Positions 11,208 through 20,699 of a stretch of DNA of 64,000 nt are shown here, piece by piece. The stretch spans positions 36,419-100,418 of the forward strand of contig NZ_FNCC01000015.1 in NCBI RefSeq assembly GCF_900100955.1, in the 5' to 3' direction. Source of the DNA: Lentzea fradiae (GTDB lineage Bacteria > Actinomycetota > Actinomycetes > Mycobacteriales > Pseudonocardiaceae). The notes beneath the pieces are model-generated. The model searched no databases. It saw nothing but the letters and a program-made list of their open reading frames with translations, and was not told the DNA's origin. The first letter of the stretch is position 1; each line of letters starts with the position of its first letter. A program made the translations under genes and the position numbers.

Positions 11208-12035
11208 TCAGATGTTCTGGTTCGCGAAACCCTTGGTCGCGATCTTGGACAACATGCCCTGCCACACCGACGTGCTCGAGTGCGGGTCGCCGGTCACGCC
11301 GAGCGCCGACTTGAGGCCGTTGAACGCGGTGGTCGTCTTGGTGCCCCAGACGCCGTCGACGACGAGGCCCGACCCGCGGAAGTTGTTGCACACGGCCTGG
11401 ACGAACTTGGTGTCCGCCTCGGAGCTCTTGACCGCGCGGACCGGCATGCCGCCGAAGTCCGAGTGGATGTGGTCGGCATGCGCGGCGTTGTACCAGCCGT
11501 CGAGCACGTAGCGGAACCGGCGGCGGCACACGGCCTCCGTGGCGAGGTAGCGCTTGCGGACCGACGCCGTGCCCGACGCGTGCGCCTGGTCCAGCGGAGA
11601 GATCGTGTTGCCTCCCGACCAGCGGATGTGGTCGAGGTCCATCGCGGTGCCGGCGCCGTGCTGACCGGTCTTGTTGACGTAGAACCCGGCGGAGACGATG
11701 TAGCTGATCGAGCCGTAGGCCGACGACAGCGACCGCAGGTCCCTGATCCAGGCGACGAGCGCGTCGTAGAACGCGTCGGTGGCCTGCCAGTTGCGGGCCG
11801 TCGTGTTGCCGCGGTTGGAACGCCAGTAGTAGACGGGCGTGCCGTCGATCTTCTGGAACGTCTTGAGTGCCAGGACACCGGCCTCGGCGGCCCTGATCTC
11901 CTCTTCCGTGTGCTGGTCGTGGATCTTCGGGTCGGCACCGGCCAGGCCGGGAGCGACGGTGGACAGACCGGCGAGACCGGCGACGGCCGCCGCGCCCGTG
12001 ACGAAGCCGCGCCTGGTGACGTTGTTCTCGAACAC
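11208..12035 (-). CDS. Tat-exported M15/extensin-like peptidase with a peptidoglycan-binding domain
   Basis: A 275-residue exported protein. The N-terminus VTRRGFVTGAAAVAGLAGL is a twin-arginine signal, so it is probably secreted folded. The middle (about residues 60-200) has zinc-ligand motifs of the M15/extensin-like carboxypeptidase type: HGAGTAMDLDH and HADHIHSDF. The C-terminal part (about 205-260) resembles a peptidoglycan-binding repeat, with VDGVWGTKTTTAFNGLK. A cell-wall remodelling role, for example D-Ala trimming, is likely from the fold but the substrate is not proven. A hairpin (GGACAGG/CCTGTCC, 12068-12088) lies in the upstream leader. Confidence 0.78.
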   Translation of the reverse strand: MFENNVTRRGFVTGAAAVAGLAGLSTVAPGLAGADPKIHDQHTEEEIRAAEAGVLALKTFQKIDGTPVYYWRSNRGNTTARNWQATDAFYDALVAWIRDLRSLSSAYGSISYIVSAGFYVNKTGQHGAGTAMDLDHIRWSGGNTISPLDQAHASGTASVRKRYLATEAVCRRRFRYVLDGWYNAAHADHIHSDFGGMPVRAVKSSEADTKFVQAVCNNFRGSGLVVDGVWGTKTTTAFNGLKSALGVTGDPHSSTSVWQGMLSKIATKGFANQNI

Positions 12036-12165
12036 CCCAGTACTCCCTCTCGAGTCCGCGCCGGAGCGGACAGGTCAGGGGCCTGTCCCGGCACCCGGCG
12101 CGAGGGAGTCTAGGGATGGTGATCCACCCGGGGAATGCGGCCTGAGCTGGGGTTTTCCGTTGTCT

Positions 12166-13069
12166 TTACCGGACGGGGCCGAGGACCCGGACGAGGTTGC
12201 GCTCCGTGTCGCCGCCCAGTTTCTCGAGCGCCAGCCTCGCCACGGGGGTGCCGAGCTTCGCCAGTCCGGTGAGCTCGACGTGCGCGCGGTAGCCGATCCG
12301 GGTGGTGCCGGGAGCCGCTCCCGGGGTGATCGTGATGTCGTCCGTCGTGGTGGCGGTGTCGTTGCGGCCGACGAACCGCAGCCCGTCCGGGTCGTCGCGG
12401 GTCATCTCGTAGACGAGCTCGGTGCGGCGGCCGAGGAACGTCGACACGCAGTGCCAGCGGGAGCCGACCCCGACCGGTCCGTCGTCGAGGCGCCGGCACG
12501 ACACGGTGCCGGGGTCCCACTGCTCGGTGCGGGCGAAGTCGCGCAGGTACTCGACGACTCCCTCGGGTGGGGAGGCGACGGTGAAGGTGCGTTCGACGTC
12601 GACTCCGGAGGTCTGCGGCGCGTCGAACGCCTGCGGCACCCGGCGGACCCGGTACCGGTCGACGAGCTCCGCCTGCTCCGCGGCGCGGCGGGCGAGCCGG
12701 TCGATCCTGTCCTCGTCGAAGCTCTGCAGCTTGCGCAGGGTCCGCCACATCGCGGACTTGGCCTCGATGCCGAGCCGGAGCCCTTCCAGCTCGACGACGT
12801 CGGTGAGCGGGGAGCGGCCGAGCACCCTGCCGTTGAGCTTGAGCCTGCCCGCCTTCTCCGAGAGCCAGCCGATCGCGGCCTTGTGCGGACGCGACTCGAC
12901 GCCGACCTCGTGCATGAAGTCGAGCAGCTCCTTGCGGTCGGCGTCCAGGTCGTCGGCGAGGACGCGCAGCTCGGGGTGCGTCTTGCAGGCGCGGCGGGCG
13001 AGCTCGCCCCGGGGCCGTCGCGCCGGCCAGGTGGTCGTTGAGGTAGATGCCCAGCAACTCCTTGTTCAC
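12166..13069 (-). pseudogene. SRPBCC (polyketide cyclase/START-like) protein gene with an apparent 1-nt frameshift
   Basis: The body (ATG 12915 to 12166, 249 residues) has an N-terminal helical region and a C-terminal SRPBCC domain (about 105-249, DVERTFTVASPPEGVVEYL onward). Upstream, GTG 13069 opens a good start, MNKELLGIYLNDHLAGA, in another frame. The two join if one base is removed from the G/C run around 13005-13015: the protein then continues ELARRACKTHPELRVLADDL into the main frame. LNDHLAGAT followed by ELARR is how I recall intact homologues reading. Either a real disruption or a sequencing error in a GC homopolymer is possible. Function unknown; SRPBCC domains bind hydrophobic ligands. 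Confidence 0.65.
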
Positions 13070-13098
13070 GGCGGGTGGTTACCCGCCGTGCGGCCCGG

Positions 13099-14370
13099 TC
13101 AAAGCTGCCGCGGCTCCTGCTTGGCCTGCACGGGTTCCAGGATGATCGGCTGCGCGCGGCGGCCGGTGACGATGTTCCACGCCCACTGCGTCAGCACCGC
13201 GACCCGGTTGCGCCACCCGACGAGGAACGCGATGTGCACGCCCGCCCACGCGACCTTGCCGATGAGCCCGCGCAGGTGCAGCTTCTTGATGTCCGCGACG
13301 GCGTCGCCGGGCGAGATCGTCGCCATCGTGCCGAGGTCGAGGTACTTGAACGGCTTGTGCGTGCGGCCCTCCAGCCGCGCGCTGATCACCTTGGCGACGT
13401 GGTGGCCCTCCTGGATCGCCGGTTCGGCGATGCCGGGCAGGTCGTTCAGGTTGACCATGTCGCCGATGGCGTAGATGCCGTCGGCCACCGAGCAGTCGGC
13501 GGGGTTGACGATGATCTTGCCCTTGCGGTCGACCTCGGCGCCGGTGGCCTCGGCGAGCTTGCGCGAGAGCGGGGACGCCTGCACACCCGCCGCCCAGACG
13601 ATGGTCCGCGCCTCGACCCGGTCGCCGTCCTTGGTGGTGAGGCCCTCGGCGTCGATCGACTCGACCATCGCGCCGGTCATGACCGTGACGCCGAGCTGTT
13701 CGAGCTTCTTGCGGGTGTGCGCCCGCAGCGGTTCCGGGAACGGCGGCAGCACGTGCGGCACGGCGTCGAGCAGCGTGATCCGGATGTCGCGCGGGTCGAT
13801 CTCGCGGAACTGGCCCTTGAGCGCGCGGCGCGCGAGGTCGGCGAGCTGGCCGACCAGCTCGACGCCGGTGGGGCCCGCGCCGACGACCGCGAACGACAGC
13901 CACTGCTTCGGGTCGTCGGCGGTCACCGCCGTCTCGAACGCCCGCAGCAGCCGCGACCGCAGCGACACCGCCTGCTCCAGGGTCTTCATCGGCGGGGCGA
14001 CCTCGGCCCACTCGTCGTTGCCGAAGTAGCTGTCGCGCGACCCGGCCGCCACGACCAGCGTGTCGTAGCCGACCTGGCGCGACGTGCCGTCCGGCAGGTC
14101 GACGTGCACCTTCTTCGCGGTGGTGTCGAACCCGGTCACCTCGCCCAGCAGCACGTGCGCGTTGCGCTGCTTGCGCAGGATCGCCCGGAACGCCGGCGCG
14201 ATGTCGCCCGCGGGCAGCAGCGCGGTCGCCACCTGGTAGAGCAACGGCTGGAACAGGTGGTGGTTCGTGCGGTCGATCAGCGTGACCTGGGCGTCGGCGC
14301 GCTTCAGCCCGCGCACGACCCCCAGCCCGCCGAAACCGCCGCCGACAACGACTACCCGGTGCTTGCTCAT
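13099..14370 (-). CDS. ndh: Type II NADH dehydrogenase (NDH-2)
   Basis: A 423-residue FAD enzyme that passes electrons from NADH to menaquinone without proton pumping, on the inner face of the membrane. The FAD-binding loop is VVVVGGGFGGLGVVRGL at the N-terminus, the NADH loop is FAVVGAGPTGVELVGQL (about 165), and the second FAD motif is GIYAIGDMVNL (about 300). The C-terminal region contains the amphipathic helix expected for membrane attachment. ATG 14370 starts five residues before the FAD motif, so the longer open frame is rejected. It is divergent from the FAD-Rieske gene. M. tuberculosis Ndh is a family reference of similar length. Confidence 0.92.
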   Translation of the reverse strand: MSKHRVVVVGGGFGGLGVVRGLKRADAQVTLIDRTNHHLFQPLLYQVATALLPAGDIAPAFRAILRKQRNAHVLLGEVTGFDTTAKKVHVDLPDGTSRQVGYDTLVVAAGSRDSYFGNDEWAEVAPPMKTLEQAVSLRSRLLRAFETAVTADDPKQWLSFAVVGAGPTGVELVGQLADLARRALKGQFREIDPRDIRITLLDAVPHVLPPFPEPLRAHTRKKLEQLGVTVMTGAMVESIDAEGLTTKDGDRVEARTIVWAAGVQASPLSRKLAEATGAEVDRKGKIIVNPADCSVADGIYAIGDMVNLNDLPGIAEPAIQEGHHVAKVISARLEGRTHKPFKYLDLGTMATISPGDAVADIKKLHLRGLIGKVAWAGVHIAFLVGWRNRVAVLTQWAWNIVTGRRAQPIILEPVQAKQEPRQL

Positions 14371-14525
14371 GCAGGTCGCATACCCACTTCGGGGCGGACG
14401 TATCCGGCGCCACCCCATCCGGTGGCTTCGCGGGCACGTTCCCGTTCGGCCGACTGTCGAAACATTCACCCGAACCGAGATCATCCGCGCCGCATAACCA
14501 CGCCTGGTGTGGGTACACGGCGGGC

Positions 14526-16007
14526 ATGACCACCACGGCCGACCAGTCGCTCTGGCTCACCGCCCTCCCCGCGCAGCCACGCCCCCCGCTGACCGGGCAG
14601 CACACGTTCGACGTGGCCGTCGTGGGTGGTGGCATCACCGGCCTGACCACCGCGCTGCTGCTCAAGCGCCGCGGCCTGCGGGTGGTGGTGCTGGAGGCCG
14701 GCCGGGTGGCGTCGGGCGTGTCGGGCAACAACACGGCCAAGGTGACCGCTCTGCAGGCCACGGTGTACTCGCAGATCCGCAGCAGGCACGGCCTGGGCGC
14801 CGCCACCGACTACGCGACCGCGTCCGTCGCCGCGGTGGCCCAGGTCGCCGAGCTGGTCCGCTCCGAGAACATCGACTGCGACCTGCGCCGCTCCCCCGCC
14901 GTCACCTACGCCTACGCCGAGGACGAGGTGCGCGACGTCGACCACGAGCTGATCACCGCGCGCCAGGTCGGCCTGCCGGTGCGCAGCGGCACGACGGACG
15001 TCGACCTCCCGTTCCCGGTCCACGCCGCGATCCGGCTCGACGACCAGATCGCGCTGCACCCGGTGAAGTACCTGCTCGGCCTGGCCGGCGCGGTCGACGG
15101 CGACGGCAGCCTGGTGTACGAGAACAGCAGGGTCGTCGAGGTGAAGGGCACCAGCGTCCACACCGAGGGCGGCCGGGTCGACGCCTCGCAGGTGGTGATC
15201 GCCACGCACTTCCCGATGCTCGACCGCGGCCTGTACTTCGCGCGGCTGGAGCTGACCCGCGCCTACTGCGTCGCGGCCAGGGTGAAGAACCCCACGCAAG
15301 CGCTCGCGATCAGCACCGGCAGCCCCTCGTGGTCGGTGTCCGCGTACGGCGACCAGCTGATCCTGGCCGGGCAGAGCCACTCCACCGGCAAGCCCGTCGT
15401 CGAGCCGTACCGCCGGCTGGAGGACTTCGCACGGCAGCACTGGCAGGTCGAGGAGATCACGCACCGGTGGTCGGCGCAGGACCCGACGGCCTACGACCAC
15501 CTGCCGATGATCGGCGGCTACACGCCGGGCAGCGACACGCTGTTCACCGCCACCGGCTACATGAAGTGGGGGCTGACCAGCGGCACGTTCGCCGCGAGCC
15601 TGCTCGCCGACCTCGTCACCGGCAAGCCGAACGACCTGGCTGCCCGGTTCAGCCCGCACCGGATGTCGCTGAAGTCGCTGCCGGACCTCGTGAAGAAGAA
15701 CGCCGAGGTCGCGGTGCAGATGGTCGGCGACAGGGTGATGCCCGCCGCCGCCACCTCCAGCGAGGACCTGCGGCCGGGACAGGGCCACGTCGTCCGCGAC
15801 GGCGCCGGCAAGACCGGTGTCTACCGCGACGCCGAGGGCACGTTGCACGGCGTGTCGTTGCGCTGTACGCACCTCGGTTGCCTGGTGCGGTTCAACGCCG
15901 CCGAGCACAGCTGGGACTGCCCGTGCCACGGCTCGCGCTTCGACGTCGACGGCACGGTGCTGGAGGGACCGGCGACCCGGCCCCTCCAGCGCAAGAAGCC
16001 GCGGTGA
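14526..16007 (+). CDS. FAD-dependent oxidoreductase with C-terminal Rieske [2Fe-2S] domain
   Basis: A 493-residue fusion. Residues 1-385 form a DAO-type FAD oxidoreductase with the dinucleotide loop VAVVGGGITGLTTALLL and a SGVSGNNTAKVTAL segment. Residues about 400-493 form a Rieske domain with ligands in CTHLGC (Cys447, His449) and CPCH (Cys465, His468). All four cluster ligands are present. Proteins of this layout are widespread (the YhfW type), but the substrate is not settled. The domain order suggests electron transfer between the flavin and the iron-sulfur cluster. It is divergent from ndh and convergent with paaZ. Confidence 0.88.
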   Translation: MTTTADQSLWLTALPAQPRPPLTGQHTFDVAVVGGGITGLTTALLLKRRGLRVVVLEAGRVASGVSGNNTAKVTALQATVYSQIRSRHGLGAATDYATASVAAVAQVAELVRSENIDCDLRRSPAVTYAYAEDEVRDVDHELITARQVGLPVRSGTTDVDLPFPVHAAIRLDDQIALHPVKYLLGLAGAVDGDGSLVYENSRVVEVKGTSVHTEGGRVDASQVVIATHFPMLDRGLYFARLELTRAYCVAARVKNPTQALAISTGSPSWSVSAYGDQLILAGQSHSTGKPVVEPYRRLEDFARQHWQVEEITHRWSAQDPTAYDHLPMIGGYTPGSDTLFTATGYMKWGLTSGTFAASLLADLVTGKPNDLAARFSPHRMSLKSLPDLVKKNAEVAVQMVGDRVMPAAATSSEDLRPGQGHVVRDGAGKTGVYRDAEGTLHGVSLRCTHLGCLVRFNAAEHSWDCPCHGSRFDVDGTVLEGPATRPLQRKKPR

Positions 16008-16023
16008 CGGCCCCAGCCGGAGC

Positions 16024-18045
16024 TCAGCTCTTCGCCACCAGGGTCAGCACGTCGTAGCGGGCCACCGACTCGCCCTTCTGGTTCGCCACGTCGGCGTCCC
16101 AGCGCACCTCGCCGTAGTCCTGGTCCTCGCGCGGCGTGATCTGCTTGACCGTCAGCGTCACGGTCAGCTGGTCGCCGGGGAACGTCGGCGTGAGGAACCG
16201 CAGGTTCTCCAGGCCGTAGTTGGCGAGCACCGGGCCCGGCTCCGGCGAGACGAAGAGACCGGCGGCGAACGACACGACGAGGTAGCCGTGCGCGACCCTG
16301 CCGCCGAAGAACGGGTTCGCGGCGGCGGCCTCCTCGTCCATGTGCGCGTAGAACGTGTCACCGGTGAACGACGCGAAGTGCTCGATGTCCTCCAGCGTCA
16401 CCTCGCGCGGACCGGCCACGACCGTGTCGCCCAAGCGCAGTTCGGCCAGCGTCTTGCGGAACGGGTGCACGTCCGCCTCACGGCGAGGAGCACCCGTGAC
16501 CCACCGGTTCGTGATGGCGGACAACGTGCGCGGGCTGCCCTGCACAGCCGTGCGCTGCATGTGGTGCAGCACGCCTCGCATGCCACCCATCTCCTCGCCG
16601 CCACCCGCGCGTCCCGGACCGCCGTGCACCAGCATCGGCAACGGCGACCCGTGCCCGGTCGACTCGCCCGCGTCCTCGCGGTCGAGCACCAGCAGGCGGC
16701 CGTGCCACGGCGCCACGCCGAGCACGACGTCCCGCACGAAGCCGGTGTCCGCAGACACGACCGAGCCGACCAGCGAGCCGGAGCCCCGTGCCGCCAGTGT
16801 CACCGCGTCCTCGACGGAGTCGTACGGCATCAGCGTCGAGACCGGCCCGAACGCCTCGACCTCGTGCGGCTGCACGGCGTCGGCGGCGGCGCGCAACAGC
16901 ATCGGTGACATGAACGCGCCACGTTCGGCGTCGGCGTCCACAAGGGACAGCGGACCGTCGCCGTAGACGACGGACGCGTTCTCCCGCAACGCCTTCAGCG
17001 ACCGCAGCACCTCCTCGCGCTGCTCCAGCCCGGCCAGCGCGCCCATCTGCACCGACTTGTCGGCGGGGTTGCCGACGACGACCTCGGCGAGCTTGGCCGA
17101 CGTCGCCTCGGCCACCGCGTCGATCAGCGACGACGGCACGAGCGCACGCCGGATCGCGGTGCACTTCTGCCCGGCCTTCGTCGTCATCTCGGTGACGAGC
17201 TGCCCCACGAACAGGTCGAACTCGGGCGTGCCGGGCGTCGCGTCCGGGCCGAGGATCGAGCAGTTCAGCGAGTCGGCCTCGGCGTTGAACCGCACCGACG
17301 ACCGGACGACGGCCTGGTGCGTGCGCAGGTGCTGCGCGGTCGAGGCGGACCCGGTGAACCCGACGAGGTCCTGCTCGGTCAGGTGGTCGAGCAGGTCGCC
17401 CGCCGAGCCGCAGACGAGCTGCAGCGACCCCTCCGGCAGCAGACCGGAGGCGAGCATCAGCTCGACCAGCTTCTCGGTGACGTAGGCGGTCTGGGACGCG
17501 GGCTTGATCAGCGACGGCACCCCGGCGATGAACGCGGGCGCGAACTTCTCGAGCGGGCCCCACATGGGGAAGTTGTAGGCGTTGATCTGCACCGCGACCC
17601 CGCGCAGGGGCGTGCAGATGTGCTGGCCGGCGAACGTGCCCCCGCGTCCGAGCGGCTCCAGGCCGCCGTCGACGAGCACCTTGTCGTTGGGCAGCTCGCG
17701 CTTGGCCTTGGACGCGTACCCGAGCAGCACGCCGAAGCCGCCGTCGACGTCGATCCACGAGTCGGACCGGGTGGCGCCCGACCGGGCGGACAGCGCGTAC
17801 AGCTCGGCCTTGTGCTCCTTGAGGTACAGGCCGAGCGCCTTGAGCAGCTGCGCCCGCTGGTGGAACGTCAGCTCGCGCAACGCGGGCCCGCCGACCTCCC
17901 GGCCGTGCCGCAGCGCCGCCCCCATGTCGACGCCCGCGGACGAGATCCGGGCGATCTCCTCCCCCGTGACGGCGTCGTGCAACGGCGCGCCCTCCGCGGC
18001 CGGCGTGTGCCACCCGCCCGACACGTAGCTGCGCAGCAACCTCAT
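16024..18045 (-). CDS. paaZ: PaaZ-type bifunctional aldehyde dehydrogenase/oxepin-CoA hydrolase
   Basis: A 673-residue fusion (E. coli PaaZ has 681). Residues 1-515 are an aldehyde dehydrogenase with the catalytic Cys about 295 in KAGQKCTAIRR and the general base Glu in NAEADSLNCS. Residues about 535-673 are a MaoC-type enoyl hydratase with FTGDTFYAHMDEE and FGGRVAHGYLV. In phenylacetate catabolism the hydratase part opens the oxepin-CoA ring and the dehydrogenase oxidises the resulting aldehyde. No other paa gene is in the window, so here it may serve a separate role, such as tropone/tropolone-type chemistry or a distant paa cluster. ATG 18045 has a GAGAAGG site. Confidence 0.9.
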   Translation of the reverse strand: MRLLRSYVSGGWHTPAAEGAPLHDAVTGEEIARISSAGVDMGAALRHGREVGGPALRELTFHQRAQLLKALGLYLKEHKAELYALSARSGATRSDSWIDVDGGFGVLLGYASKAKRELPNDKVLVDGGLEPLGRGGTFAGQHICTPLRGVAVQINAYNFPMWGPLEKFAPAFIAGVPSLIKPASQTAYVTEKLVELMLASGLLPEGSLQLVCGSAGDLLDHLTEQDLVGFTGSASTAQHLRTHQAVVRSSVRFNAEADSLNCSILGPDATPGTPEFDLFVGQLVTEMTTKAGQKCTAIRRALVPSSLIDAVAEATSAKLAEVVVGNPADKSVQMGALAGLEQREEVLRSLKALRENASVVYGDGPLSLVDADAERGAFMSPMLLRAAADAVQPHEVEAFGPVSTLMPYDSVEDAVTLAARGSGSLVGSVVSADTGFVRDVVLGVAPWHGRLLVLDREDAGESTGHGSPLPMLVHGGPGRAGGGEEMGGMRGVLHHMQRTAVQGSPRTLSAITNRWVTGAPRREADVHPFRKTLAELRLGDTVVAGPREVTLEDIEHFASFTGDTFYAHMDEEAAAANPFFGGRVAHGYLVVSFAAGLFVSPEPGPVLANYGLENLRFLTPTFPGDQLTVTLTVKQITPREDQDYGEVRWDADVANQKGESVARYDVLTLVAKS

Positions 18046-18250
18046 CGCGCCACCCTTCTCCCGCCGGGGCCGATGGATCGTCATCGACCCGTCCAACTGG
18101 GAAAACTCCGGTTCCCGGAGCCCTCCGCACCGGCTGGCACGGTATCAGCCGACCGGCCCGGTGATCAGTGGCAGAGCAGTCGCGTCCGTCCGGACCTCCA
18201 CACGCCGGAGATCTCCTCACAACAATTTCACGGATGTCGTGTCCCACCAT

Positions 18251-18279
18251 TCCGTCTCAATTGAATCTATTGAGACGGA
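18251..18279. promoter_or_regulatory. 11-bp inverted repeat, candidate operator
   Basis: TCCGTCTCAAT (18251-18261) and its exact complement ATTGAGACGGA (18269-18279) flank seven bases. The total span of 29 bp and lack of a T-run fit a dimeric repressor site better than a terminator. It lies about 205 bp upstream of paaZ and 30 bp before the promoter at 18310. Confidence 0.6.
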
Positions 18280-18309
18280 GGCCAAACAAGACGTTTGCGT
18301 GCCCGAAAG

Positions 18310-18339
18310 TTGACCGCTTCCTTAAGTCTTGGTTAACCT
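18310..18339 (+). promoter_or_regulatory. SigA-type promoter
   Basis: TTGACC (18310-18315) and TAACCT (18334-18339) are separated by 18 bases, close to the housekeeping consensus. It reads toward the ESX-like gene at 18631. Confidence 0.55.
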
Positions 18340-18630
18340 GAATTCCCGGGGGTTCAGAACGTCCTGTGAATTCGTTTGGAGGGAGAGCTGTTGGTGTTCA
18401 CCGTAGACCCAAAGCTGCCCCTCTCTGTGGATCGTCGCAGCTCACAGCTGTCTTGAGCTGCGTTTGTCCGATTCCATCCGCTGACGCGTTGAAATCGTCG
18501 GGCCTCGCCATGCCCTGATTCCACGTCATTGCGACGCAACACACACCCGCTCCGGGCGGAGCACCCGAAAAGGCCCTCGTGCCCTTTCGGTCATCCCTCC
18601 GTGCCCGCTTGACCACCACGGAAGACGAAC

Positions 18631-20652
18631 ATGGCCATCAAAGGATCAACCTCCACGCCGGGGACGAGCGCACCGGCCGAGACCGGTCAGAACGACCCGC
18701 CGCCCGCCACGTCGTCTCCCGAACCGCAAGCGCCACCCGAGGCTTCGTCGCCCCCTCCCTCGCCGTCGTCGCCGCCTCCTCCCTCGCCGCCCCGTCCGCG
18801 CGGCACTCCCGGGCCCACCGGCAAGTCGGGGTTCCTGGTCGAGGAGTCGACCCTCACGGCACTCGGGCGGACCGCGGGCAACCTCGAGTCCGGCTACCGG
18901 GGCGTCAGCTCGAAGCTGGCGGGCCTGCACATGTCGTGGAACGCGCTCGGCATGATCGGCACGCCGTTCGTGGGCGCGCTGAACGGCTCCAACTCGAAGT
19001 CGGTCGACAACGCCACCAGCGCGGCGGACAGCTTCCGCAAGGTCCAGGACAACCTCAAGGCGACCGCCCAGACCTACCGCGACAACGACGCGAACATCGC
19101 GAAGCAGTTCAGCAAGTTCGAGCCGGACACCGACGGCGCCGCGTCGAAGGCCAGGAACCTCCCGTCCGGCACCCCGCCGGGCGGCACCACCTCCGCACCG
19201 GCACCGCAGGGCGGCCGGGTCAGCGACGCTCCCGACCTGCCCGGCACGACCACCACGGCAGGCACGACCTCCGCCCCCGCACCGCAAGGCGGCCGGGTCA
19301 GCGACGTCCCCGACCTGCCCGGCACGACCACCACGGCCGCGGCCCCCGCGCCCCCGCCCGCACCGCAAGGCGGCCAGGTCCCGCCGGTCCCCGGCTTCAC
19401 CGGCGTCACCGCTCCCGCCGCCTCCGCCGGCACGCCACCACCGGCGGGCGGACAGGTCCGCGGCGCGCCGGACCTCACCGGCGCGACCAACCCCGCGGCC
19501 CACGGTCCCGCCGGTCCGGTGGGTGGCCCTGCGCCGGGCCCGCGTGGTGGCTGGCAGCCGCCCGGCGGGCGGGGTCCCGCCGTCGCACCGCCGGTCACCG
19601 ACACCACCAACGTCACCGCCATGTGGCCACCGGCCGGGCCGCGGCCCGGCTCGACGCCCTACGTCCCCGGTGCCGCGGGCCCGACCCAGGGCATCTTCGC
19701 GCCGAACCCGCCCGCGGCGGACGCGCTGCGGCCGATCGCCGCGGCGGCACCTCCCACGCCGCCGCCACCACCCCGGCCGCAGCCGGTCGCGCCCCCGCCG
19801 GGGCCGAGCCCGCGTCCCGGTGGCGGCTGGCAGCCGTCCGCGGGGCCGGGTCCCGCCGCCCCGCAGTTCACCGACCCCTCCGCGGGGCCGCGACCGGGCC
19901 CCGTCCCCGGTTTCACGGGCCCGCCCCAGGGCACCTTCGCGCCGAACCGGCCGGGGGAAGACGTGCTGAAGCCGATCGGCGACGCGCAACCACCCACGGA
20001 GCCGCGTCCGCCGAAACCGGCACCGCCCGACCCCTTCGCTCCGCCGCCCACGCCTCCGCCCGTGAAACCGGTCCTGGCGCCGACGAACATCCTGGACCTG
20101 CTCGACCCGCGGGGTTATCCGGACGGCCACGGCCACGGGTCGCCCTCGGGGTACAAGACGGACGCGGCCTGGCCCGCCACGACGATCGACGGCAAGCCGT
20201 GGGCGGACCTGCAGAACCTCACTCCGGAGGAGAGCCGGAAGTGGATCGACAACCTCCGCAACGTCCTGGCCTCCAAGCCGGACGGCGCGTTCTTCTGGTC
20301 CGGCAACATCTTCGACTCCGAGGGCAACCGGATCTCGGTGATGAACGAGGCGGAGTACATGGCGAAGGCCGACGGGCGCAACACACTCGAGGGCACGCTG
20401 GACGACAGGGCCATCAAGCTGCCCGGCTGGGGCAACACCTCGCCCGAGGGCAAGGCCGTGTGGGACAGCGTCTCCGCGAGCCTCGCGCACGGTGCCAGCG
20501 GTGACGTCTACGTGCTGCTCGGCCCGACGCGGCGGCCCGACAACGTCTTCCACATGACGGAGTTCCCGATCCTGCAGCAGAACCCCAACGTGTCGCGGGT
20601 CGTCGCCATCGACGTGCTGACCAAGGAGGAGACGGTGATCTTCTCCCGGTAG
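18631..20652 (+). CDS. Proline-rich ESX/WXG-like protein with a C-terminal candidate NAD-targeting toxin domain
   Basis: A 673-residue protein with no classical signal peptide. Residues 1-62 are Pro/Ser-rich. Residues about 65-170 are helical and resemble ESX (EspC/WXG100-like) secretion domains, with MSWNALGMIG as the turn. Residues about 171-490 are a Pro/Thr linker with repeats (SAPAPQGGRVSD...PDLPGTTTTA appears twice). Residues about 495-673 form a compact domain with FFWSGNIFD, an Ala-x(5)-GRNTLEGT stretch, SASLAHGASGDVYVLLG and FHMTEFPILQQNPNV. This pattern reminds me of CD38-like ADP-ribosyl cyclase/NAD glycohydrolase domains in polymorphic toxins, a tentative call. No immunity gene is adjacent. 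Confidence 0.6.
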   Translation: MAIKGSTSTPGTSAPAETGQNDPPPATSSPEPQAPPEASSPPPSPSSPPPPSPPRPRGTPGPTGKSGFLVEESTLTALGRTAGNLESGYRGVSSKLAGLHMSWNALGMIGTPFVGALNGSNSKSVDNATSAADSFRKVQDNLKATAQTYRDNDANIAKQFSKFEPDTDGAASKARNLPSGTPPGGTTSAPAPQGGRVSDAPDLPGTTTTAGTTSAPAPQGGRVSDVPDLPGTTTTAAAPAPPPAPQGGQVPPVPGFTGVTAPAASAGTPPPAGGQVRGAPDLTGATNPAAHGPAGPVGGPAPGPRGGWQPPGGRGPAVAPPVTDTTNVTAMWPPAGPRPGSTPYVPGAAGPTQGIFAPNPPAADALRPIAAAAPPTPPPPPRPQPVAPPPGPSPRPGGGWQPSAGPGPAAPQFTDPSAGPRPGPVPGFTGPPQGTFAPNRPGEDVLKPIGDAQPPTEPRPPKPAPPDPFAPPPTPPPVKPVLAPTNILDLLDPRGYPDGHGHGSPSGYKTDAAWPATTIDGKPWADLQNLTPEESRKWIDNLRNVLASKPDGAFFWSGNIFDSEGNRISVMNEAEYMAKADGRNTLEGTLDDRAIKLPGWGNTSPEGKAVWDSVSASLAHGASGDVYVLLGPTRRPDNVFHMTEFPILQQNPNVSRVVAIDVLTKEETVIFSR

Positions 20653-20664
20653 CGGTGCCCGGCC

Positions 20665-20684
20665 GAGCCGATCGCGATCGGCTC
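20665..20684. terminator. 20-bp perfect palindrome between convergent genes
   Basis: GAGCCGATCG followed directly by CGATCGGCTC. It lies 12 bases after the ESX-like gene's stop and 15 bases after the stop of the convergent secreted-protein gene, so it probably ends both transcripts. Confidence 0.65.
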
Positions 20685-20699
20685 AGCCGGAGCCTCACG

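Larger units (their letters stand above)
18046..18630. other. 585-nt divergent intergenic region, no supported gene
   Basis: Between paaZ and the ESX-like gene. GC content falls in 18190-18420. It contains the inverted repeat and promoter listed separately. Short open frames here have atypical codon use and no recognisable product. The distance from the promoter to ATG 18631 implies a 5' leader of roughly 285 nt, which could carry a small RNA or regulatory structure. Confidence 0.5.
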
